Source: Stictocephala bisonia
Taxonomy: Eukaryota; Arthropoda; Insecta; Hemiptera; Membracidae
Length of the DNA stretch: 64,000 nt
Assembly (NCBI GenBank): GCA_035578905.1
Contig: JAQJVL010000153.1
Location: forward strand, 1,659,498 to 1,723,497
Reading direction: 5' to 3'
A program made the translations under genes and the position numbers. Positions within the stretch are counted from its first letter, which is position 1. Each line of letters starts with the position of its first letter. Shown here piece by piece: positions 24,301 through 35,500 of this stretch. The notes below the pieces were generated by a model. It was given only the letters and a program-made list of their open reading frames with translations, ran no database searches and was not told the DNA's origin.

Positions 24301-27300
24301 TCGAAAATAACATACACTGGGACCACACACTTGAAGAAGTAGCTCTCTCAGACTCTTCAAGTAAGATATATCTACTCTACGCCATGATGATTGTGTTCTG
24401 CCAGATTTTGAACCTTCTTCTTCTTTGGCAAAACCACCAAGAGGGACTTAAGACGTCAAATAGAAAAGGAGTGTAAAGGCATAAACATAAAGACCTTACT
24501 GGACTTATAAGTAAACCATTGTTTGGCACTTAATGAGGACTTTATCCTTTCAATGGGCGGCCAACGTCTTAATAACTACGGTCTGCCTTAGGTGTCTGGT
24601 AATGTATTAAATTACATCAACAGAGAAGAAAACGATGACGGAAAAGTAGTAATACCAAAACAACTCTGTACAGTAGTCAGTGCCAGTGATTTACACTGCC
24701 TAATTAAGATGGTTTACCCTGACATCAAAAATATCTTAAACAAAGACTTGACTTGGTTAAGTTGAGCGAGCCATTTTAAATCCCAAGAATGAAATGTAAG
24801 CCGAAGTCAACAACCTGCTACTGCAACAGTTTTCAAGTGAGAAAAGAAATTATAAGTCCGTTGATTCCGTTGTTGAAATAGAAGATGTAGTCAACTATTC
24901 AATAGAATTTCTTAATACACTAAATTCATCAGGAATGTCTGACCACAACCTTGTACTTAAAAGTTGGAGCACCTATTATGCTATTGAGGAACCCCCATCC
25001 ACCAAAGCTGTTCAATGGAACAAGAGTGTTTGTTAAATCCCAGAAAAATACTGTAATTTAGGCGGTTATTCTATTTTTGGAAAAGGCGATTTATCCCTTT
25101 TTTTTAATTTATCCCTTGAATCCAATTAATTCCAACTGACATGCCCTTTCACTTCAAAAGAATACAATTTCCGGTAAGAGTTTGTTTTTCCATGACAATC
25201 AACAAGGCCCAAGGACAGTCTTTGAAGCCAGTCGAAGTAAACCTTTAAAGAAGACTGCTTCTCCCATGTCCAATTCTACATGGCCTGCTCCAGAGAGCTT
25301 ACCAGACAGTCTGACTATTCTTCAGCCAGAGGGTCGCACAGCAAGTGTTGTTTATAAGTAAGTGTTTTGAAAGTAAAGCATTTTAAATTATTCTCAAATC
25401 CAAGGGAGCTTCAGAGTTTTATCTTAGGTTTTATTCTTAAATTTCAAAATAAATTGTTCATTATTATTTGTTTTTATGTATGAAACCTTAGTTCAACCTG
25501 TGCGAAGAACGTGCACAACAGCTAGTATATCTATATATACTAGGAGACACCCCTGCACACTTCGTGTGCTAACCCCGACCCTCGCTGTGCTTGATAAACC
25601 CCACCTTCAGCCTTGGCATGTGAATTTGACTACAAATAATATTAGATTATCTGTATAATGTAAACTCACAATATTACATTTATTTACAGTATTTTACTCA
25701 CACTACTTGCATTGCTACCTATTTATTAGTATAAATATCCAATGCCTATTTCAAACATGTCATTTCATTTGTTTTTGTTTAACAGCTGAAGATATAACTC
25801 TTAATTTATCAATGGGATAATGTCAAATATAAAAACAAACATGTTTATTTTTTTACATAATAGTTCTTACAGAATTTACTAAAATCAACCCAATGTTATT
25901 CTTATGGGGGAAAAGGACATTCTGAGGGGCTGTTTGTACCCCTTAGGAATGGAATTTACAAAAATCCTCTCTTAGCGGGTCCCTTCGATACTAAAGCTAA
26001 CTTCCTTTAAAATGTTGTGTAAATCTGTTTTGTGGTTTTTGAGATTTCGTGATGAGTGAGTGAGTCAGTGGTATTTGGCTATATATATATATATATATAT
26101 ATAGCTATAAAAGCTATTTACCACTCATCACTATTTATCCAAAACTATATGTCCAATTGACTTGGAATTTTATACATATGTTTATCTTTGCCCCTAAAGG
26201 CTCACTAAGAAAGGATTTTCCTCTTTGACCTCAATACGCCATCCCACTGGCCTCAAAAATTACCATGGTATTCTTATAGAGCTATAATAATTGATTGATT
26301 TATTTGATTAACAGCTGTTAAATGAAAACAAATCGAATAAAAGTGTGGTAGGCTAAACTTTTAAAATTAAAAATAATTGATTACAGTAGTAAATTATTAT
26401 ACATAACATCAAGTGTTCTAAATTGGAAGTTAGGTTAAATAATTTGAATAATAGTGAAAAATAAGTGTAAACTCAAAGCTTGCTGTGCATTTCGATTATA
26501 TAATCAAGCTCTATATTATTATGATCAGCGAAGTGGGCGGGTGCAGCTAGTAAATAATAGATAAAAATTCCTTCTGTTTCTTCAGTGTTTTACCAAATAA
26601 CTTGTGTCTTGTTATAAATATAATTGTTTTTTGAAAAAATAAATAAACCCATTTAATTATTGAGGACTAATACAACAATAAATTCAATAAGAACACAGTT
26701 AAATGCTTATCTAGTCCTTTTATCAGAGACAGTTTGCTGACAAAGCAGTTTTTTGCTTTGCTTAGGCACACTGAGACACTGACCAAGAACTCTATGATAC
26801 AGCTTTTCAAGATCTTGCATATCTCTTCCATTGAGGGAAACCGATTGTACCTTTAACTATCAAACTGGCAGCTTTTAGTGCAGTTTGTTGTTTCTGTAGT
26901 GTCTGAGTGTCCTACACAGCTGCAGATATATGTTACTATAATACAAATTAAAAAAGCTATGACAAAGTTTTTGGTCTTTAGATGCTGGTTACAGTGATAT
27001 GCACAGATGATCAATTATTTGACGTGACATAGTAATTTCGAATATAGAAATTTTCTCTTGTCAGATTGCTAATTGTTTGTAAATTTATTATGTAATTTAC
27101 CATGAAAATTTATTATGTAATTATGTGTTTTAGACTGTTTTTATGTAGAAAAACACCAGTTTTAATACTGTTGTTAATAATATGAAGAAGAGGAACATTG
27201 AGAAATTGAAATCAGGTTTTTAAAACAAAGCCGGAAAATTATCGATGCCAGGAGCTGATCCACCCTTAAGGCTATTTACAATTAGAGTTAATTCATTTTC

Positions 27301-30300
27301 AGCGATTGGCTGTAGCTGGAAATTGGCATCCACCCTGTATTCTTCATAATTCAAGACAGGCTCAGATACAGGAAGGAACGTGTCGGCCACATAGTATTCA
27401 TTGAGACAGTTTGCTACCTGTTTGATGTCCTCAACCCGTACATCCTTGCCCCGCAAAAACTGTTCAAATGGAAACTTATCTTAATTTTTTGATACACCCA
27501 TAACTTCAGCAATGTTATTCCACAGAAAACGTTTGTTATTTTTTGACAGATGAATTTTATTACAATAGTAGGTTTCTTAGGCTGATCTGATAGTTTTACT
27601 TAAAATATTTTGGTAATTTTTATAACGTGTTTTTAAGCCGTCTTCCCAATTTGTCTCTAGCTCGAATTGACAGAACCAATCCAGCTGTCATCCAGGGCTT
27701 GATTCATCAGTTATTTGATGAGAATTGTACTGTTTTATTTGACAGAGACAATATTTTTTGAACCTGCTCAATGAAAATAGAACAACTAACATCAACATCA
27801 TTGATGTTTAAAACTTCAGACCAATCCCAACCCAAAAGAAGCTGGAAAGCAGCATTCATGTCGAGGCAAGAATTGATATTTGTGGAAAATGGCTGACTGG
27901 AATTCTTGTTAAAAATTGAATTTGAAATTGAAAACAGTAAAGAAATTGTAGGTCATCTCTGATTTAATTATTACAGATTTTAATGAGCTAATGTTTTTCA
28001 TATTAATAAATATATGATCTATACAGCTTATAGCCTTTTCAGTAACTCTTGTGGGTATATTATTACAAATTTTGAAACCTGCCACAAACATAACATCCAG
28101 ATATCTTTGTGATAATTGTTCTTTAGTTTTTGACAAAATACAACACTTTACATAACCAATAAGCCAGCATACGCCATCAAAATAAGATTCCAGTTCATCG
28201 ATTAATGTTTCTAGGTCACTTGATGGATCCTGTAAACTGCCAATAGTGATAGCCTGTCGCTGCCAAACATCAGCTCTACTTTAAGACAAGTGGCTCCATG
28301 CAAACTGAACTAATCACAACATACAGCCAGACACTTGCCTACAAACACAATTACTCCATCATTCTGTTTTTTTTTTTCTTAACAAATCTTTCATACCCAT
28401 CCATAATCACATTCACACAACTCTTATCCATCCAAGTCTCTGTCAAAATTACGGACAGAGCTATTATGTGGTCTGCTATATATATATAGAATAGTATAAA
28501 CAGACTAATGATAGAGAAATTATTGAACTGTAAGAGAAACATCAGGTGGATCACAGAAATCATGGAGAATATGGGAGCACTACAGATTACAGTTGAGGAG
28601 TTGAGCGAAAATTCAGACAAACTCAAGATCCTTCAAGATAATAACACCACTTTTCTATGAAAATTAATAAGCAGAGGAAAGTGTGATTTCAGCTGAAGAA
28701 AGAAAAGCACTATCCAAACGGCTAAAAACCTAACTCAATGATAACTAAAGTTGTCCAATGTTAGCCATAAAATAATGATAAATTGAGGTTGGAAATGCCA
28801 CCCTCCCCATGAATTACCAACCCTTTCTAAAATTACGGTAGGTAAAATTCAAACAGCCAAGTGAATGAATTCTAACTTTAATGTGTAAAGTGAAAGCCCA
28901 GTGAAGTGCACCTGAATTGAAGGACATCCTTCAAAACTATTCATGCTAAACAACAGAAGATTGGTAGCAGAAAAAAATGGGTAACTATTTTACCAACTAT
29001 TTTTAGGAAAACTATTTTAATATAAGAGGATTCTTAGTTGATGATGTGTAATTTTAATCTTTTAATAATTTAATTTTGATTGTTATTATTATGAAATTAC
29101 CAAGCACCTATCTGGTCCACATATAATGACTCAAGTGTTAATTTACAGTTTGTATAATTTCGGGGTTTTTAACACGGATTCTAGTATTGTATTGTGGTAT
29201 TGTTGAGAAGGAAGACTACGTATTCTTACTAATTACTCGCCATGTAGCATCTGTCCTTACACTTATTACTACGTTGACACTAAGGTGTGACTTTCCGCTC
29301 AAGAGTCCTTGTATCGCAGCACAGGTATATTAATAACTTTGGCTGAATTTTTACTGTCTTACGATAATCATACTTTGAGTTTATATTTAATGTATGATTT
29401 TTGGTCGTTAAAATATGTAAGATTTTTAATTTTTATGTACAATATTAAATAAATAAAATTAATTTCACATTGTTATCTTGGTGTTTTTAATATTGATCTT
29501 ACGTTAGAAAATCGGTTTGTATCATAAATGTACTGTTGAATGAGCCAGCTTCTAAAGACGAATTATTGATTATTTTTTGATTCAATCTGCAATATTTGAT
29601 CAATTTGATTGTCCCACTTATTTTCTGATAGTTGGCATCTTCCTAATTAGCGACTCACTTTTCCATTTCTTACAATGGATGGTTCTATTACTAATAACAG
29701 TCATAGTATGTTCATAGCAGACAATTTTTTCAGTATCAAAAATATAAGTTATGATCACAATATGATTTATGGCAAATAATTTTTGCTTGAACTATTGAAA
29801 GCATTGAAAGGTGGATTTAACTTGTTACTAATTTTTTTATTTATTTTTTTTTTATTATTTAAGCATCTCAGTATCGAAATAGTTCAATGAATGTGTTTGT
29901 ATTATGGCATATGTATCATTGTTACAAATAACACTATTCTTGAAAAATGTCATTAATTATAGCCCAAGCATGAAAGAGGTGATTTAGTGATATCTTCTCA
30001 AATGTTGTACTTTTGTCATTTTTGGCCTGGGATTCTTCGCACAGTTTTTGAAAATGGATCTGGGATTTTTTGCAAAAAATATTTTTTGGTCCTGGGATCC
30101 AAAGGGTTAATCTATGTAAAATGTATTGTACTAATAAAGATTGATTTATTTACCAAAAAAACTTCATTAAAGTATTTCAGAAACACCTGTTTATCTTAAT
30201 TATTATTGATGCCAAAAAAGGTTTTTGGTCCATTTTATCTGGATACTTTTTGTAACATATGTAATTAATTACTCTGTCCACTAATAATGACTCAAAGTGT

Positions 30301-32558
30301 TTCTTCAGTTTGGATGAACTTCTTCAAGGAGGTTTCTTAACAGGCTCTGTACTTGAGCTTTGTGGATTGTCTGGAGAAGGAAAGACACAGTCATGTCTTA
30401 CTATTTCTGCCCATGTAGCATCTGTCCTCAAACACCCTATATACTACGTTGACACTAAAGGTGACTTCTCCGCTCAAAGAGTCCTTAGTATCATGCAGCA
30501 CAGGAATATTAATGAACAGGTTTGGCTGAATTTTTTTACTGTACTTACAGAATAAAACAACTGAATTAAGGAAAGTTATATTTATGTTGTATGACTTTCC
30601 TAGGCCAGCTAAAAACTAATAAAAGATTTTAAAAATTATACTGATAAGCAATATCTAAATAAAATAAAATCTACAGTACACAGTAATTGTATCTTAGTGT
30701 TTAAATATTGATCTTACGTTACAGAGCTAAATCCAGGTTTTGTAATCATTCAACACCTGCCTCTCTGATTGAATGAAGACCAGCTAATCCCCTGAAAAGA
30801 ACGGCAATTATTGACTATGTGCTCTGTGGTTTGAACTTCAACTCTGCAATAACATGATTGATCATTTGCCATTTCCCACTTATATTTTCAGTAGTTGCAT
30901 CTTCCTACACCCATTCGAAAGCGACTCAACTTAGTCCATTCCTTACAAGGATGGTTCATTTCACTAATAACAGTCATAGGGTCTCATAGCAGAAACTTGT
31001 TTCAACTGTCAAAAATATCCCAAGTTAATATCCAAGTTGATTTTTGGCAAAAATTTGCTTGAAACTAATTGAGAAGCAATTTGAAGAGGTGGATTTCTAC
31101 ATCTAAGTTACCCTGCACATTTACTTTTATTTATTTTTTTTTTTTTTTATTTATTCATAAGACGCCGATCGTCAAGATATGGGCGAATATGGATTTCGAA
31201 TGAATGTGATGAGTGTATATGAGCAAATGTAGTCATTGTTACAAACTAAGGCTGACTATTCCTTGGAAAGTGTCATTAATTAATAGCCCAAAGACAAATG
31301 AACAGTCGGTGATTATCAGCTGATCCTTCTCAAAATGTATTGACTCTGATTGTGATCGAACTGAGAACCTTTAGCACATGAAGCTGGGATTGAACCAACT
31401 ACGCTACCGACCAATTTGTGGGATATCTTGCAAAATGGGGATATTTGGAGTGGATAGGATCTTTTTAAACTCTCTCAGAAGTGCCTCTGGTAGAGGAGTT
31501 GCAATGAAAGAACCGCTGATAGCCCTCATCGCTCTATTTACTTATATACTAACCTCTTGTACATGTGTACTGTTAAGCCACATGTAAGCACAATATTCAG
31601 CAGTGGAGTAAACCAGAGCCAAACCTGTAGTATACAGGACTTGTGCATTCTAGTTCTTTATCTGGTTTGAAAATAGCTCTTATTTTAGATTTTTTACAAG
31701 ATTTATGCAATATGGCATTGAAGATGGTTAGAAGCCAACCTTTTACTTTTGTACCTGCATGTTTTAGAAATTCTGGGAAGATGTCATCCATTCTTCCCAA
31801 CTGGCAGAGCCAAGACCGCCTCATTTAACTCTTGTAGAGTGAAGTACTTTGAAACTTCTTTCTTGCTTTTATTTAGATTGTATTTTTTGTCAGAAGGTTG
31901 GTGAGTTGACTTAGATAAGCCACCAATATGTTTTGTCAAGTCCATAGGTCTCAGGTACAGCCCAGCGCTAACTCCAAGGGGCTTACCGGTGTAGGGTTTT
32001 CAAAGTAAGGACCAAGCCTGTCTGCTTCTGTGGGTAAAATGTAGGTAAAATTTCAATTTCACTGTACGTGTATAGGTGGGTAAATACCACTGTACGTGTA
32101 TAGGTGGGTCAATACCATTGTACGTGTATGGGTAGGCAGGTGGGTCAATACCACTGTACGTGTATGGGTGGGCGGGTGGGTCAATACCACTGTACATGTA
32201 TGGGTGAGCAGGTTGGTCAATACCACTGTACGTGTATGGGGGGGTCAATACCACTGTACGTGCATGGGTGGGCAGGTGAGTCAATACCACTGTACGTGTA
32301 TGGGTGGGTGGGTCAATACCGCTGTACATGTATGGGTGGGTGAGTGGGTCAATAACACTGTACGTGTATAGGTGGGTGGGTGGGTCAATACCACTGTACG
32401 TGTATGGGTGGGTGGGTGGGTCAATACCGCTGTACGTGTATGGGTGTGCGGGTGGGTCAATACCCCTGTTCATGTATAGGTGTGCGGGTGGATCAATACC
32501 ACTATAGTGAGGGAGGGAGTGTATGTTTGTGCGCGCGCACGCACGTGTGTGTGCGTGC

Positions 32559-32589
<31 letters not shown>

Positions 32590-35500
32590 GATACTCTTTA
32601 ACTACATTATTTTTAGGAAAAGAGCTGCATATGGTATTTGAATCAAGTGGGTATTGTACTTACCCACTTCTCTCTTCAAGCATTATTGAAAGTTCATCAA
32701 GAAACCAGCTGTTTAAGAGTTTTCGGTGTCTTACACTCCTTGTATAGATCCTGACATTCTCAATTCCATCCTGGTTTGTATTTCTTTCCGAAGCCCCTAG
32801 GGATACACACCTTGGCAGAGGACGCAACAAAGCTAGTGAAACAATCATAATTCTTTATTGAAAGTGGAATGAACCTGATGCCATCTTCAAGCCTTGATGA
32901 AGAGATTAGACAGCGGGAACCTGAATTCCTAAAGATTTCAGAACAGGCTTGTGTTGTGAATGGAGGAAAGCACCAAGAACACTCCTTCTAATATTTAGGG
33001 TGAACAGAAGCATAAGTACGGGGAATAACCTCAAAGCCAACGAGCTGGGAATACAGTACTTTTATCTTTAGATTCAAATACAAGAAATAAGTTGTTAGTT
33101 TCACCCTGTTTGGTTAGGCTTCTACCATTATCGTTGTATGATCAGTTACTCTTTTAACTAAACAGCTGTAATGACTAAGTCTTCAATATACAGGGCAGGG
33201 TGTTCGAAAACTGGAAGCACTGCACCTGACCATAAGTTGGTTTGTACACTTTCACAAATTTAGTTTCTGACACTTTTACTGCCAGTATGAAAGTATTGTC
33301 ATCATAACTTTTGTGTACAATTTCTATCTCATCAATACTTCACATATGTTGCTACACCGTAAGCTCTATGTCCGATAACCTACACCAGTCTATAAGTGTG
33401 TTTCTTGTAGTGCAAGAACTTCAACACCGTTTTCTAAAAGGACTTTCCCAAAACACTCACACTTAGCTCTACTCAGACCCTTGACATTTATATGGCTGAT
33501 ATTGAAAACATAAAATATATCTTTGTAATTAAGGTTAGTTAAAGATGAATTTAAGCTTGAAGAATTATTAAAAGATCTATATTGTCATCTTGAATATCCA
33601 ATTAATAAATAAATTGGTAGTTCCATTCCCTTGGACAGTTTTTTGTGTAGAACTAGAAGAAAACCAAAAATACAAAACCAACATTAAAGAAAAAAATCAT
33701 AACTTTATACTTTTAGAAGATTATTAAATCAATGAAAAGAAAATACAGTATTTTATTAAATAAAAACCTATACATAACTTGAAAAATATCCCAAAGAACA
33801 TTCTATTCATATTCGAACATATTCATTCGAAGATTTTTTTAAAGGAATAAATATTATACATATTATATTTTAAGTTCTCATTTTTTACTACTGCTCTACA
33901 AACTTGTATTGTTTAATTCAAGTAATAATTATTATTACTACTAAAAGATATTTTTTCAACCTGTCACTGAACCCTAAAAGTTTAAAAACATGTATTGTGT
34001 TTGTTTATAAATTTTCAAAAATTTTAAATCATCACTTAAAGTGTGAACTAGGTTTCTAATTTATGAAATTAATACTAAATAGAGCTAAAACCATAGACAC
34101 TTTATAGCAAAAGATGATAAGAAATGTGGGACGTTATTACACTTGTAAATTAATCGTAGGAGTAAACAAAATGATATTGTTATTACATACTGTGTGCATT
34201 GTTAAATAGATTGCTGAAGAACTATAGTTTCTTTTAGTTAGAAAATTGTGTTAGTATTAAAATATAAAATGTTGAACTAGGAATGTGATTCTGCATTGGA
34301 AAGAATACTTGTAACGAGGGTGAATGACATTTATGAAGTACTTCGTTTTCTTCACCACCTGAAGAGATCTATTACAGAAGATGAAGGTTCCCCTCCTCGT
34401 GTTGTTATCTTAGATTCTTTGCCAGCTCTCTATTTTCCATTCATGGGCAGTGATGATATAAGTCAAGGTAAGATGCTGAAAGTAGAGGCATTGTTTTTAT
34501 AATTTTTTTCTTTTTTTGTTTTTTACAGTACTCATAAGTTAGAATGAAATTGTTTTCAAGTATAAATAGTTATAGTGTCTTTCACTTTTGGAATGATTGA
34601 AGTATTTTGCTAAATTTTCTTAGTTGATTGTACATTTTTCAGACATTTGTAACTGTACTATGTTTTGCATTTCAAACATGCAGGCTACGCAAAGGGGATA
34701 AGCCCCTGCACTACTGTCAGTTCTATGTATGACTCAAAGCTTAGGTTTTTCAGGGCACTTGGATTTACAAGATGTTAGAATATTTTGCCCAGTGTAACAG
34801 AACCCGATCGTATATGGCTGGCTATTGTTGAAGCAAATTTAAAGACGGAGATTAAGAAAACTTCCTTCTGCAGTAAAAAAAAAAAAAAAAAAATAGAAAT
34901 AAACAGTTTTATTTATATTTATTTCCAATATTTTTAACTTCATGCCAGTATTGTAAATGCTTATATAGTATTATGTGTTTATACAATACTAGCCGACAGC
35001 CTTGCTTTGTTACGAGCTGGTTTTCTACGCTTGCTTACCCTTCACTCCATGGTTCTATCTAAAACATCACATCAATGTAAAAGCTTAGTCTCCTGCTATT
35101 CTCTTAGATAACACAGTTTTATAGTCTGGAAAACACTACAAGCCTACTTTAGGGTAGGGTGACCAGGTGTCCCGTAAAAACGGGATTGTCCCGTTTTTTC
35201 ACAGATAATACCAGTGTTCTGAAAAAACCCTTTCGGATGCCTCAATGTCCCGTATTTACGTTAGTTAGGCATAAACATCTTCCGTACGCTATTATTTTTT
35301 AAATTATTTTTTAATATGTAAGTGGTTATATCTTATTCTCTAATAATATCGTTTGGAAAATCAAGTAGTACATAATTTCAAAATGGATTGTTGTGATTTT
35401 TTTAAATTTGCCTTAGATTTGCCTTAGAACAGACAGAAATGTTAAAGATGGCTGGAACAAATGCTAAATATTTCAAAGGATCTACTAACTCTTTTAACAT

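Larger units (their letters stand above)
21480..25370 (+). pseudogene. Helitron Rep/helicase protein remnant (OTU-like N-terminus, replication initiator and helicase parts)
   Basis: Collinear blocks on the + strand are NNFTSPDHYYCEMMKPSTYG with SSCELISASEM (about 21585-21700, as in OTU-like segments of Helitron proteins), GHVYHLIGSLLPPSDDD to FCYGEDGNSINISQTDP (22680-23273, the Helitron_like_N region), YMHERTHDAMT (23510), GGHTVKIKNVTVDNSWVVSY with FNRHINVEFCNLVKSIKYVC (23590-23780), FELCQHDDFARGLLYSKVP (24000), HDMM-like YAMMIVFCQILN (24380), VVSASDLHCLIKMVYPDIK (24675) and FSMTINKAQGQSLKPVEVNL (25185, helicase motif). The segment that should carry the HUH Rep motif and the segment with helicase Walker A are deleted, and stops are frequent. 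It cannot be active. Confidence 0.85.
20486..25525 (+). mobile_element. Helitron, autonomous-type but decayed, with nested insertions
   Basis: 5' end at TCTCTCTAATATATAAAACT after A (the exact TC among 20486-20490 is uncertain). 3' end is CTAG at 25522-25525 before T, preceded by a hairpin TGTGC-(9)-GCACA at 25499-25517. Between them are remnants of a Helitron Rep/helicase protein in the same orientation. A 617-bp hAT MITE (20816-21432), a dispersed repeat (about 22215-22400) and a tRNA-type SINE (about 22440-22570) are inserted in it. Confidence 0.85.

Noticed and set aside
29150..29365. Alternative RAD51D exon 3
   Set aside because: Walker A and reading frame are destroyed by many indels; only the 30309-30519 copy joins in phase.
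32000..32601. Several overlapping open frames on both strands encoding Tyr-Ser-Gly-Ile-Asp-Pro-Pro or Gly-Gln-Tyr-His-Cys-Thr repeats
   Set aside because: They are by-products of a minisatellite whose units avoid stops; no start context, no conservation and several frames open at once.
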